NCBI GenBank assembly: GCA_951812775.1
Contig: OX638326.1
Span: 2,120,335 to 2,184,334 of the forward strand
Direction of reading: 5' to 3'
Source of the DNA: an uncultured Alphaproteobacteria bacterium
GTDB taxonomy: Bacteria; Pseudomonadota; Alphaproteobacteria; MPNO01; UBA2964
DNA length: 64,000 nucleotides
Below, piece by piece: positions 1-8,850 of the stretch. The translations under genes and the position numbers were made by a program. The notes under the pieces are model-generated. The model saw only the letters and a program-made list of their open reading frames with translations, was not told the DNA's origin and ran no database searches. Every line of letters begins with the position of its first letter. Position 1 is the stretch's first letter.

Positions 1-1374
1 ATAGGAGAAATACAGCTTGATCAATGACAACGCTCGATTGGATGATCGTTTAATGAGTTCCAGATCATCCGTCATATTCGCTGTATTGAGGTCTTTGCTG
101 AGCTTCAATATCCGGGAATCAACGGCTTCAAGCTCGGTGATGAAACGATGCTTTTGCGCAGCAACGCGATACTGGTGATAGGCAATGCGAACCTGCGCCA
201 TGATGGCCATGGTCAAAGCATAGCGTCGCGCCCGGGACACGCTGAGCGGCGCCTTGGCAACATCAATTTCCGCGGGCCCTTGGAACAGGCGGATCAGGTT
301 ATAGCTGAGGCGAACGTTATATTCGGCCCATTCATTGTTAAACAAAAAGCTGTTGCTGTCCGTGGCCATGGCACCTTCAAGTTCCAGCCGGGGGAACATT
401 TTGAAATAGGCCTTGCGGACTTCCGTCAAGTGAATGCGATCAATGTAATGTTCTTCACGCAGTTCCGGACGATCAATCAGGGCCTTTTGCTCTAGATACT
501 TAACCCGAGCCGTGAAAACGGGCGGTCGCCGTACATCATAGCGCGGCAGCTTCAATTTATATTTTTCGCCAGGGCGCAGGTTCATCAGGGCAGCAAGTTT
601 GGCTTTTGCGACGCCGAGTTCCTTTCGTGCGTCCGTTAGTTCTTCAAGACGTTCGAGTAATTCGCGCTGAAAGGACAGCGCTTCCATTGTCGGCTGAAGA
701 CGCTTTTTCTCAAGCTCACGCGACCGGTCAATAGCCGAGCGAACCCTGACAATCAGCCTGTCGACTTCCGGGAGGAAGCTCTAAGCAGCCACGGCGCACC
801 AATAAGCGTTACGGACATCGAGCATCACGTTGTCGAGCACGCGGCGCACCCGCTCGCGGGCGATCAAAATCTGGTCAGAGCTTTGCTGAGCCCGCGCATA
901 AGCGACGCCAAAATCGAGCACGTTCCATACAGCAGACAACCGACCGGTAATACGATCACGGTCCTGGGAGGTTGACGCTTCCAGCGATTGTTCGCCGGTC
1001 AGAAGAGAAGTGCTGGTAGAACCGCTATGGTTGGTGCGGCCCGCATATCCCGATTGTCCGACAATGCGCGGTAACATGTCATAGCGCGCAAGACGGAACT
1101 CACCGGCGGCAAAGGCCTGCTCAACGATTTTAAGGCGATGGTCAAGGTTATACCGCACCGCACGGGCGACGACTTCACCGAAATCCATAGCACCGGTTAC
1201 CGGCTCCTGATCCGTGAACATCATCTTCAGATCAGATTACGCGTTTTTCTTTCGTTCAGCGTCGGTATGCGGTTCAGTATAGACCGAGCAACCAGCGACA
1301 AACGCAAGGAGCGGCAACAGGAGGGCAGCCTTTGCCTTCCTGCGCACGTGCAGTCCAAAATTCGTCCTATTCAT
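1..1374 (-). pseudogene. TolC-family outer-membrane efflux lipoprotein, broken by two in-frame stops, partial
   Basis: One reading frame runs from an ATG at 1372-1374 to the left window edge and is interrupted only by TAA (1237-1239) and TAG (781-783). The first 45 codons encode a lipoprotein signal peptide with lipobox AGC. The middle segment (MDFGEVVARAVRYNLDHR) and the long helical remainder (SFLPEVDRLIVRVRSAID) match the alpha-helical hairpin repeats of TolC-type outer-membrane channels, which export proteins or drugs with an inner-membrane pump. About 455 codons are visible and the C-terminus lies outside the window. Codon-level continuity across both stops points to recent nonsense mutations in one gene. 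It lies downstream of the LEPR/DUF4347 gene on the same strand, so it may have been the outer-membrane part of that protein's type I exporter (inference). Confidence 0.85.
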
Positions 1375-1526
1375 TTGCCCCTATCAGACCCCTTGTCCTT
1401 ACCCTACGAGTCCAACCCTAACTCTAATTCACTTAATTAAACCTTATAGTTAACGCACTCATACCACTTCGTGTCGCAGATGCCCAGTAAAGATTACCGC
1501 GCCAATTACACGGCCGGTTTTACAGA

Positions 1527-3977
1527 TCAGGCGGCAACAGCTTCAGTAGTGTCCAGTGATGCAAGCAATTCAGCCCGGCGTTCATCAAATGCTTGCGCTT
1601 CGGAATCAAGCTGCATCGACAAACCCGGTACGCCCAGCCCGACATCGGATTCAAGGCTTGAAAGCCCTCCACTACCAATCAAAGGCTGCGTATTACCATC
1701 CACATCGCGATTGAGGAGGTTTTCTGAAGGACTCCATTGTTGACCACTATCGTTGGATTGCCCTTGAATATTTCCATTCTGGAAGAGAAAGAATCTCTCA
1801 GTCGGCCGTGGTTGTAGGCTGTCCTGGCCTGGCGTCCGGCGATCAAGACCAAGAAGGGCCCGTTCCTCTGCAGGATTCAGAAGCTGGCCGGTCGGCCGGT
1901 TAACCGGATCAACCCTCTGAAGGAAGCTATCTCCGCCAGAGCCCTGTTGCCGGGTAATCCCGCCATTGCTAAGGCCAAATCTTTCCGCTGGGCCTGTATT
2001 ATTACTGTTTGTCGGCGCAAGATTATTAAATGCGGAATTGATATTATTGATATCAAAACTCCGGCCTGTATCTCCTCCGCTCGCGGGTGCGATCACATTC
2101 AGTCTCGCAGCCGCTGCGTCAGAACCACTTAATTGTTGCACCTGGCCTCCAGCCCCAATTGAGAATACTTGAGTTTGCACCTGCACATCATTTGCTGGCA
2201 GGCTTGGAAGGTTTGTACCGGTACTCAGAAATTCCTGAGCCGTAGTGGGATCCAACATTTGGCCATTATCGTCACCACTGCCTGCAGCAGGCGCAATCTG
2301 GTTTAATGCTGCCGCTTGTTGCTCAGCTGTCGCCTGGCCCGGATTGGGGCTATCACCAAATCCACCCGTACCAAAAATCGCATCATTGACATTGGCATCC
2401 TGATTTCCGGTTACGGCATTTTTCAGTGAGAACTCCTCACCACTGCCAATGCCAGATTTTATATCTGTTGTGTTGCCGTCATACTGCGCATGGATCGAAG
2501 CATCCCATCCGTTTACAGAATGGCCAACATGGAGACCAATCGTGCCGTAATCGGGGACAGGATCACTCAACGTACGAGGATCGAGTGGTGGGAAGCGTGT
2601 GTCACTGTCACCACTGACAGGGTTCTGCTGCTCAAAATTCAGCACGGGACTATCACTGGTTGGTGGCGGTGAAGCCGGTGGCGGATCATCCGTCGGCGGC
2701 GTATATGTTGGCGGCGGGCCTGGCGGGTCTGGAGGAATAGTTGTGGTATCAGATGTTGCGAGGAAGTCAAAACGCAAATCAGTAGCAGCCACAGTCGTAG
2801 CAAACGTCAACTTCACGGACGTAAGCGCGGTAAAATCTGCACCTGCCCCAGCCGTTACCGCAAAAGAACTATATAACATCGCAAATGGTGAACCCACGGC
2901 GCTGATTAAAGGCGCTGGGCTCCCCGTAGTCGCAGAAGAGGTCCCGCCAGCGGATGTAACCTCCATCGTCAGGTTGGTTGTGAAATCAGCAAAATTAATA
3001 GAGAAAAGAAAACGATCATGCGAAGGTCCAGCCGAATTTGCCGTAAAGTCTGTCGCGGCAAACCCACCCGTGCCTACACCATCATAAAGAATTTCAACAG
3101 TTGACTCAGCAACAGACCCATTTGCGAACGTCGCCTGACCAGCATTCGTGTTATTGATATCAATGGACGACGTCGTTCCTGCAGTTGGCGTAATTGTGAT
3201 TTCCCGTTCACCGCCAATTATCGAAATAGGATTATTGACCGATGAGGTCGCCGCACCGCCACTCGTGTTCAGGGTTTGGGAAAAACTAAAAGTATCAACA
3301 GTTGCCAACGTATCGTTGAATGCTGCCATCGACACCGCATTCACAGTATTCGCCGCTTCGATGACGCCAGTAGTGTGTTCAAGTGTCCAATCTCCGCCCT
3401 TGTCAGCGGCACCCGTCAAGTCGGTAGACGCAGCGATATCGGCACCGGAAAGCTGCGCAAGCTTCGCCACCAGCGCTTCACCCCAACTGGCGATCTGGGA
3501 AGCATAACCATCAATGGTGGCGTTAGAGAGAACTGCATTTCCGAGAATGGCGGTGCCATCATTACCATGTGACAGAATATGGATGGCTTCGATGCCCGTC
3601 CGCCCTTCGAGGGCCGCAGAAATTTGTGCGATGCCGTCGCTATTGGCATCCAAAACAATTACTTCGACGCCATTGGGAAGCCCTGCAATCAGCGCTTCAT
3701 AATTTTCAACGCCTGCGTCCACGAAAGCGATTTCGGTACAGCAATCGTTGGCCGCGCTTTCCGAATTGTCCGCCGCCGGCGCCAGGCTATCGACAAGAGC
3801 CTGAGCCTCACCTTGATTGCCTCTGTCAGCCGCTGGCGCCTCCGTCGGGGCAGCCGCTTCGACCACCGTCGCGGCCGCAGCACCATCGAGCATAAAGCGG
3901 GGCTCAAGCGCACGGGCAAACAGCACGCGACCAGTCGCTTTTTTAAGAATTTCGGATTTTGGCGTGATTATCGTCAT
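1527..3977 (-). CDS. LEPR-motif, DUF4347-domain large surface protein
   Basis: This 816-residue protein has no classical signal peptide. It starts with a basic segment followed by LEPRFMLDGAAA (residues 25-36), the LEPR-type N-terminal motif of large exported surface proteins. Residues about 83-210 match DUF4347 (AFVDAGVENYEALIAGL, then HILSHG at 133-138). Residues about 228-410 are a beta-rich domain also found in the two small secreted proteins upstream. A proline-rich linker (about 412-445) leads to a low-complexity Gln/Asn/Gly/Ser region with two similar QIAPAAGSGDD / VIAPASGGDTG elements. There is no PEP-CTERM tail. Such proteins are usually exported by type I systems, and the adjacent TolC-like gene is broken here. 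Cell-surface adhesin or matrix protein is the likely role; no enzymatic activity is indicated. Confidence 0.75.
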   Translation of the reverse strand: MTIITPKSEILKKATGRVLFARALEPRFMLDGAAAATVVEAAAPTEAPAADRGNQGEAQALVDSLAPAADNSESAANDCCTEIAFVDAGVENYEALIAGLPNGVEVIVLDANSDGIAQISAALEGRTGIEAIHILSHGNDGTAILGNAVLSNATIDGYASQIASWGEALVAKLAQLSGADIAASTDLTGAADKGGDWTLEHTTGVIEAANTVNAVSMAAFNDTLATVDTFSFSQTLNTSGGAATSSVNNPISIIGGEREITITPTAGTTSSIDINNTNAGQATFANGSVAESTVEILYDGVGTGGFAATDFTANSAGPSHDRFLFSINFADFTTNLTMEVTSAGGTSSATTGSPAPLISAVGSPFAMLYSSFAVTAGAGADFTALTSVKLTFATTVAATDLRFDFLATSDTTTIPPDPPGPPPTYTPPTDDPPPASPPPTSDSPVLNFEQQNPVSGDSDTRFPPLDPRTLSDPVPDYGTIGLHVGHSVNGWDASIHAQYDGNTTDIKSGIGSGEEFSLKNAVTGNQDANVNDAIFGTGGFGDSPNPGQATAEQQAAALNQIAPAAGSGDDNGQMLDPTTAQEFLSTGTNLPSLPANDVQVQTQVFSIGAGGQVQQLSGSDAAAARLNVIAPASGGDTGRSFDINNINSAFNNLAPTNSNNTGPAERFGLSNGGITRQQGSGGDSFLQRVDPVNRPTGQLLNPAEERALLGLDRRTPGQDSLQPRPTERFFLFQNGNIQGQSNDSGQQWSPSENLLNRDVDGNTQPLIGSGGLSSLESDVGLGVPGLSMQLDSEAQAFDERRAELLASLDTTEAVAA

Positions 3978-4209
3978 GGCAGGCGACTTTCATTAAAAAT
4001 TCTGTGACACGTTAGTTCGTTACGGACCTACGTGGCAAGAACTATGCCAAATAATAAAGTCAATAAAATCAGTTGTTTATTATAACCTCTCCACTAAACC
4101 TGTAAAGGATTGTGACAAACTTGGCGAAACATTGTCTAAGATTTTATCGATCACACAAGTACTTTAATTCTAGAACGGACACCGTCACCCCGAGTTACTA
4201 AAATCCAAC

Positions 4210-4235
4210 AAAAAAAGGCGCCCGAAAGGCACCTT
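4210..4235 (-). terminator. Intrinsic terminator after the PEP-CTERM pair
   Basis: On the minus strand an 8-bp stem (arms 4228-4235 and 4215-4222, 5-base loop, one G-T pair) is followed by seven T residues. It lies about 30 bases past the stop of the 4265-4993 gene and separates the small secreted-protein genes from the LEPR/DUF4347 gene. Confidence 0.8.
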
Positions 4236-4264
4236 CAATTAACTCTCAAAGAACGTCGAATTTT

Positions 4265-4993
4265 CTAGGCCACCTTTTTTAAGCGCCGCCGATACCCAGC
4301 CATACCTATCAACGCAAGACCAAAAATTGCCAAGGACTTCGGTGCGGAAACAACCGGCGGTGGGTCAAGGGGTGGATTTTCAGTCGCATCAGCAGTCGCT
4401 AAAAAATCAAGACGAAGATCCGCAGCATCCACTACGGTAGTCAACGTCATTTCAAGCACGGTGATCTGTGTAAAATCTGCTGTCCCAACAAAATTTGAGA
4501 ACAACATGGAAAACCCTTGGGGAGATCCGAACACCGCTGACGGTGTACTGGTGGTCAGTGAAGAAGTCGCACCACTATCAGACGTTACATCTATCGTTAT
4601 ATTATTGGCAAAATCAGCAAATTCGACATTAAACAAGAACCGATCATTGGTGCCACCATCGGTAAAATCAGTTGCGGAAAATCCACCGCTACCAACACCA
4701 TCATAGGTTATAACGATTGTTGATTGACTTCCGGCACCGTTCGCCCATTCCAAAGTCCCTGGATTAGTGCCATTGACAGATACGGACGACGTAGTTCCCG
4801 AAATTGGCGTGATAGTTACTTCACGCTCAATACCCAGAATATTATTAACATCGTTTACAGAGGACGAAGACGCGCCCCCAGATGTATTTAAGAACTGAGA
4901 GGTATTGTAAGTATCAATTGTTACGGCATTGGCATTAACGGCCAATAACGACGTGACAATTGCAGCAACGCCCCCGAAGAGGCGATATTTCAT
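4265..4993 (-). CDS. Secreted PEP-CTERM-like protein with degenerate sorting signal
   Basis: The product has 242 residues. A signal peptide (MKYRLFGGVAAIVTSLLAVNANA, cut after residue 23) is followed by one beta-rich domain (about 24-205) that is clearly homologous to residues 228-410 of the LEPR/DUF4347 protein and to the next gene upstream. Shared landmarks are LNTSGGA, EREVTITP, YDGVGSGGF, DRFLF and ADLRLDFLA. After a Pro-rich linker the C-terminus has the layout of a PEP-CTERM signal: a hydrophobic helix then YRRRLKK. The Pro-Glu-Pro box itself reads APKS. The PEP-CTERM signal normally directs exosortase-dependent anchoring or release. The gene follows the upstream paralogue by only 22 bases and is probably co-transcribed with it. 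Its function is unknown, but extracellular location is well supported. Confidence 0.75.
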   Translation of the reverse strand: MKYRLFGGVAAIVTSLLAVNANAVTIDTYNTSQFLNTSGGASSSSVNDVNNILGIEREVTITPISGTTSSVSVNGTNPGTLEWANGAGSQSTIVITYDGVGSGGFSATDFTDGGTNDRFLFNVEFADFANNITIDVTSDSGATSSLTTSTPSAVFGSPQGFSMLFSNFVGTADFTQITVLEMTLTTVVDAADLRLDFLATADATENPPLDPPPVVSAPKSLAIFGLALIGMAGYRRRLKKVA

Positions 4994-5015
4994 ATCGATA
5001 CGCTCTCGCCTCTGA

Positions 5016-5726
5016 TCAGGAACGCGTAGCAGCGCGCCGACGATAACCGGCCAAACCGATTAGCCCGAGACCAAAGAGCGCCAATGATGCAGGTTCTGGA
5101 ATCACAATATCAGGAACAGTATTTTGGGTTTCAAAGAGATCCAACCGCAGGTCTTCCAGTCCGGCTGCCGTCGTAAAGGTAAATTCGACCCCCGTAACGG
5201 CGCTGAAATCAGCCCCACTACCTGACGTCGTCGTGAAACTTGAATAAAGAAGGTCCAAATTAGTTGCACCGCCTAAAAAGGAAAACCCAGGATCAGTTAT
5301 CTGAGAAGTCCCCAAGGCCGACGTAACGTCAACAGTGATGGCAATTGGAAAATCTGCGGCTAGACCAACGATCCGAAGAGTATCATCGCCACCGGCTTCA
5401 AAGTTAACGGGCCCAAAGCCACTCCCCGCGCCATCATAAGTCAATGTTACAATGGAATTACCCGACGCGTTATCGATAACCATATTGCCAGGAAAAAGAC
5501 CTGGATTGACAAATACTTCTGTACCAGACCCATCGACCTGCGTCAGCGTAATATCACGGTCACCACCGATAATTCCGCCTCCCGTAACATTTGAAGACAC
5601 AGGAAAACCGGGAGTTGCGCCCGTAAGTGTCTGGGTAAGATTGAAGTCATCAATCAATACCGCATTTGCACTACCGCTTATCAAAAGCGCTGCTGCTGCG
5701 ACTGTGCCTAAAATTCTGTACTTCAT
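5016..5726 (-). CDS. PEP-CTERM sorting-domain secreted protein
   Basis: The product has 236 residues, with a signal peptide (MKYRILGTVAAAALLISGSANA, cut after residue 22), a domain paralogous to that of the two following genes (GGDRDITLTQ, LTYDGAGSG, LEDLRLDLFE), and a canonical PEP-CTERM tail. The tail has the IPEPASLALFG motif, a hydrophobic helix and RRRAATRS at the C-terminus. PEP-CTERM proteins are processed by exosortase EpsH/XrtA-type enzymes and are tied to extracellular polysaccharide. No exosortase gene is present in the window. This is the first gene of a two-gene unit with 4265-4993. Its biochemical role is unknown. Confidence 0.8.
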   Translation of the reverse strand: MKYRILGTVAAAALLISGSANAVLIDDFNLTQTLTGATPGFPVSSNVTGGGIIGGDRDITLTQVDGSGTEVFVNPGLFPGNMVIDNASGNSIVTLTYDGAGSGFGPVNFEAGGDDTLRIVGLAADFPIAITVDVTSALGTSQITDPGFSFLGGATNLDLLYSSFTTTSGSGADFSAVTGVEFTFTTAAGLEDLRLDLFETQNTVPDIVIPEPASLALFGLGLIGLAGYRRRAATRS

Positions 5727-6046
5727 GGTCTTGTTCCTAAAAACAATAATTCAGCCCATATCACGCAAAACGCGTGCCAACATTATGTTATTGTTGTTTT
5801 TCAATGGTTTATAAATTTACTCTACAGCTTTGATTCAAAAACTGTAAAGAATCCCGACGTTAACCAACCCACTCTGTGATCATTCTGTGACTCTCTGCGT
5901 CGGAATTCTCATTTCTTAACCTCTTTCTAGGGCATCCGGCACTGAACGTCAAGGAATCTGGGGTTTTGACAACATTCCAGTACTTCCAAACATTCAGGGC
6001 ATCAACCGTTTCCAGCTGATGCCCTGAATGTTTATCGCCTTTGCTA
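5727..6046. other. Intergenic region between the PEP-CTERM gene and the Rieske oxygenase gene
   Basis: This stretch contains the upstream (promoter) side of the PEP-CTERM gene and the 3' hairpin of the Rieske oxygenase gene (5988-6033). A short reading frame at 5860-6117 overlaps the oxygenase C-terminus and has no coding features. I see no other gene or RNA here. Confidence 0.6.
5988..6033 (-). terminator. Long perfect hairpin after the Rieske oxygenase gene
   Basis: A perfect 17-bp inverted repeat (5988-6004 and 6017-6033) encloses a 12-base loop. It lies 14 bases past the stop of the minus-strand oxygenase gene. There is only a short T run after the stem, so it may be a terminator or an RNA-stabilising 3' hairpin. 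Confidence 0.65.
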
Positions 6047-7333
6047 TCAGACCGACGTCCGTTCCTTACCCGGGGCCGATTTAAGCGCGTCAGCCAATGC
6101 TGCAGCGTATTTTTCATCCGGCTCTAGAACCGCTGCTACCGAGCGGACGTGATGGTGCTCAGGATCAACACCCGGCGGGGTGGTGCCGTTTTTCTGGAAC
6201 TCGGTGACCGCTTTGCGCAGCAGATTGCGGGCCATGATGATGCCATTATCGGTCGAGACCAGGTTTTCGCGGGTCCGGTCACAGATCGGCCCCATGGATT
6301 CCTGCAGGCTGGCATCCTGCATCGCGATTCCTTTTACGCCGGAATAATAGGTGCCATTTTTTTGAGCCTCGCGGTCCATCAGGTAGTCATTATCGCGGTT
6401 TTGCTTGGGTATGAAGGTGCCGGGGACATATTCATTGTGAATTCCGTGACCGTCCTTAAGGTCCTGGCGTTCTTTATCCGTTAACGCCCGCGTCGGATGA
6501 TAGTCATAGCTCCACGCCCAGCAGTTTTCGTCATCGATGGGCACCCAGAAATGGCCGTGCTGCGGATGATCTGCCCGCGGCGGAATCATCGTAAAGGTCG
6601 GGCAGACAAACTGGGTAATCCGCCAGTAATAGCGGCCTTCTTCTGCATTCCGTCGGGCGCCGATATAAAGGCCGCCTTCTGACGGCTCAACTTCGAATAC
6701 CGGCTTGAAATCATTGAGATTATAGTCGTTACCCTTGGACCCTTTGAACAACGGATCGGTCGTCAACCCGGTCCCATGCAGGAAGGACACATGGCTTGAA
6801 TCAATGCCGCCTTCCATGGCCTGCAGCCAGTTGGAATATTGCAGACGCTTGGAAGAAAATGTCTGTTCGGCGGGCACCCGGCAGAATTCCCATTCCGGCT
6901 CAGGTGGACGGTTTTCCGGATCCCCCATATGGGTCCACAGGATGTCACCCACTTTAATAAGGGGATAGCCCTGTAGCTTGATGGATTGGCAATAGCCGCT
7001 TTCCTCGGGCTCGGACGGGACTTCAACGCATTGGCCGGTATGATCATATTTCCAGCCATGATACGGGCAGCGAATGCCGCTTTCCTCAACCCGGCCAAAC
7101 CACAGGGAAACCCGGCGATGCGCGCAGAATTCCTCAATCAGGCCGTAATTGCCATCACTATCGCGGATCGCGACCATGGGCTCGCCGAGCAGCTTGACCC
7201 GCACCGGTGGGCAGTCATTTTCAGGGAGTTCGCTGGCAAGCAGAGCCGGCATCCAGTATTGGCGAAACAAATCGCCCATAGGCGTGCCCTTGTCGGTCTG
7301 CGTCAGTAGCTCATTTACTTCCTTGCGAAGCAT
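6047..7333 (-). CDS. Rieske non-heme iron aromatic-ring oxygenase, large subunit
   Basis: The 428-residue protein is of phthalate-dioxygenase/LigX-like type. The N-terminal Rieske [2Fe-2S] domain has C70-x-H72 and C89-x2-H92 (FCAHRR and RCPYHGW). The catalytic domain has the mononuclear iron motif DSSHVSFLH (D179, H182, H187). Enzymes of this family hydroxylate or demethylate aromatic acids, taking electrons from a separate reductase or ferredoxin. A Rieske ferredoxin gene lies 4 kb away (11084-11407), but no reductase gene is visible. The gene is divergent from the hydrolase gene at 7567 with a 233-base shared promoter region. The substrate cannot be told from sequence alone. Confidence 0.85.
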   Translation of the reverse strand: MLRKEVNELLTQTDKGTPMGDLFRQYWMPALLASELPENDCPPVRVKLLGEPMVAIRDSDGNYGLIEEFCAHRRVSLWFGRVEESGIRCPYHGWKYDHTGQCVEVPSEPEESGYCQSIKLQGYPLIKVGDILWTHMGDPENRPPEPEWEFCRVPAEQTFSSKRLQYSNWLQAMEGGIDSSHVSFLHGTGLTTDPLFKGSKGNDYNLNDFKPVFEVEPSEGGLYIGARRNAEEGRYYWRITQFVCPTFTMIPPRADHPQHGHFWVPIDDENCWAWSYDYHPTRALTDKERQDLKDGHGIHNEYVPGTFIPKQNRDNDYLMDREAQKNGTYYSGVKGIAMQDASLQESMGPICDRTRENLVSTDNGIIMARNLLRKAVTEFQKNGTTPPGVDPEHHHVRSVAAVLEPDEKYAAALADALKSAPGKERTSV

Positions 7334-7566
7334 TTTTCGTCTCCTTGTATTTCGTAATATATCGGGACCACGGAGGGGATATGGACCAATCCTGCAGTCT
7401 TGCGGCGATATATTTAAATCCCTGCCAACAGTGTCTGTTGGATGGCGCGGAAATTATAGGAAGTGAGCTCGCGCGTCAATCGACGGGCGACACTATATCA
7501 AACCGCGATAGAACCGGCTTAATCACTGTGATATATAGCCAAAACGACTTCAGAGAGACTCAAACA

Positions 7567-8421
7567 ATGCCAACTATCGACGCAGACGGAATCGAAACCC
7601 GTTATGAAATTATGGGTGATGGCCCTGCCGTATTAATGTATTCGCCAGGCGGCTTTGATGCCCGTGTTGAACAATGGTCCGATCTGGGGGTTTATAAGCG
7701 CATTAAGCTGCTCGATCACCTGCCGAAGCACTATAAATGTATTCTGTTTGATCGCCGCGAAAATGGTCAATCCGGCGGCCGCGTCGAGCATATCACCTGG
7801 GGTCATTTTGTCCGTCAGGGTGCAGGTCTGCTGGACGCGCTGAGTGTCGACAAAGCGCATATCATGGGCGGTTGTATGGGGTGTGCATCGGTTGCGGCGT
7901 TCGGTGTTGCCCATCCGGAACGAACGCTTTCGATGGTGCATTACTGGCCGGTTGGCGGCGCGAAATATCGTATCAGCAGCCATCAGCGTTTCGCCAGACA
8001 CATCGCCTTTGTCGAGGAGAACGGCCTGCAGGCGGTTGTTGATCTGGTTCATAGCCACGACAAGAGTTTTTCGGGTGATCCCCGCGGCGGTCCCTGGGGC
8101 CAGCCAATCCGGAACTCAAAAGACTTCGCGGCAGCTTATGCAACGTTGGACAAGGCGCAATATCTTCTGACGGTTACGGCGCTATATCGCGGCCTGTTTG
8201 ACCGCGACACCGCCCCCGGTGCCGAGCCCGAAGACCTAATGAATCTCGATATTCCAACGCTTGTTGTCCCCGGCGCCGATGATTTTCACGCGACATCCGC
8301 CGCACGTTATTTACAGGAATGTATTGGCGGGTCGGAATATTGGGATATGCCGGTCGATAAACAGACCGAAGACAATGCGCCGCAACGCGTGCTCGAATTT
8401 CTCGACAGCGTTTCCGCCTAG
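7567..8421 (+). CDS. Alpha/beta hydrolase with cysteine nucleophile
   Basis: The product has 284 residues. I start at the ATG at 7567, preceded by a purine-rich AGAGAG; the frame is open further upstream but that part reads as non-coding promoter sequence. The fold is alpha/beta hydrolase. The HG-like loop is SPGGFDARV, then FDRRENGQSG, then the nucleophile elbow G101-G-C103-M-G105. Cys replaces the usual Ser, as in dienelactone hydrolase. A likely acid residue lies in VVPGADDFH; a canonical late catalytic His is not obvious. It probably hydrolyses a ring-cleavage or ester intermediate in the catabolic cluster (inference). Its 3' end overlaps the convergent 8418-8708 gene by a few bases. Confidence 0.8.
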   Translation: MPTIDADGIETRYEIMGDGPAVLMYSPGGFDARVEQWSDLGVYKRIKLLDHLPKHYKCILFDRRENGQSGGRVEHITWGHFVRQGAGLLDALSVDKAHIMGGCMGCASVAAFGVAHPERTLSMVHYWPVGGAKYRISSHQRFARHIAFVEENGLQAVVDLVHSHDKSFSGDPRGGPWGQPIRNSKDFAAAYATLDKAQYLLTVTALYRGLFDRDTAPGAEPEDLMNLDIPTLVVPGADDFHATSAARYLQECIGGSEYWDMPVDKQTEDNAPQRVLEFLDSVSA

Positions 8422-8708
8422 CAGCAATCTCCCTCGCCGGTATCCTCAAGCGACGGCAGCAGCCATTTTACCGGCAAGTCACGATCCGTCACATCAGCCA
8501 CTTTAGCGAAAACTTTCAGACGATATCTTGTCTCGTCTTTCCAGAATAACATATTGGTCTCAATAGGCGGAAAGCCTGGCTTTGTCCCGGCATCTTCTGA
8601 CACCAGAATGATTTCATTCTGATCGACATCAAACCGGTCACGGAGCATTGCTTCGATACGGGAAATATCCGCCAAGTTATCGGTAGCCGGGGCAAGCCGT
8701 CTAAACAT
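8418..8708 (-). CDS. Small conserved-looking protein ending in GDCC
   Basis: The product has 96 residues and no signal peptide or membrane segment. It has a mixed alpha/beta pattern and ends in EDTGEGDCC, a vicinal-cysteine tail that could bind metal or be redox-active (inference). I do not recognise the family. It lies tail-to-tail with the hydrolase gene, overlapping by 3 bases, inside the catabolic cluster and near the CobW metallochaperone gene. That placement makes a metal-related accessory role conceivable but unproven. Confidence 0.5.
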   Translation of the reverse strand: MFRRLAPATDNLADISRIEAMLRDRFDVDQNEIILVSEDAGTKPGFPPIETNMLFWKDETRYRLKVFAKVADVTDRDLPVKWLLPSLEDTGEGDCC

Positions 8709-8850
8709 TCAAGCTGTACCTGACACAATCTGGAGTACGCCCTATGAGGGCCTAATCGCGCGGGAAACATGACAAAATCATCGTCCCGCCTTGCCTGCAC
8801 AGTGCCGCTTTGATAGTTCTTAGTCAACTTCATCCAAGGGAGAATTAAGC

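Noticed and set aside
2599..3087. Gly/Val-rich open frame on the plus strand
   Set aside because: It is the antisense of the proline-rich linker and the shared domain of the LEPR/DUF4347 gene and shows only composition-driven openness.
4090..4125. Possible Pho-box-like CTGTAAAGGATTGTGACAA upstream of the LEPR/DUF4347 gene
   Set aside because: Half sites are not in the 11-base direct-repeat spacing seen before pstS and phoR.
5860..6117. 85-codon minus-strand frame overlapping the Rieske oxygenase 3' end
   Set aside because: It runs through the 17-bp hairpin, has no ribosome site and shows no family features.
7345..7566. Longer start for the Cys-nucleophile hydrolase
   Set aside because: The extension is not hydrolase-like and covers the divergent promoter region; the ATG at 7567 starts exactly where the family fold begins.
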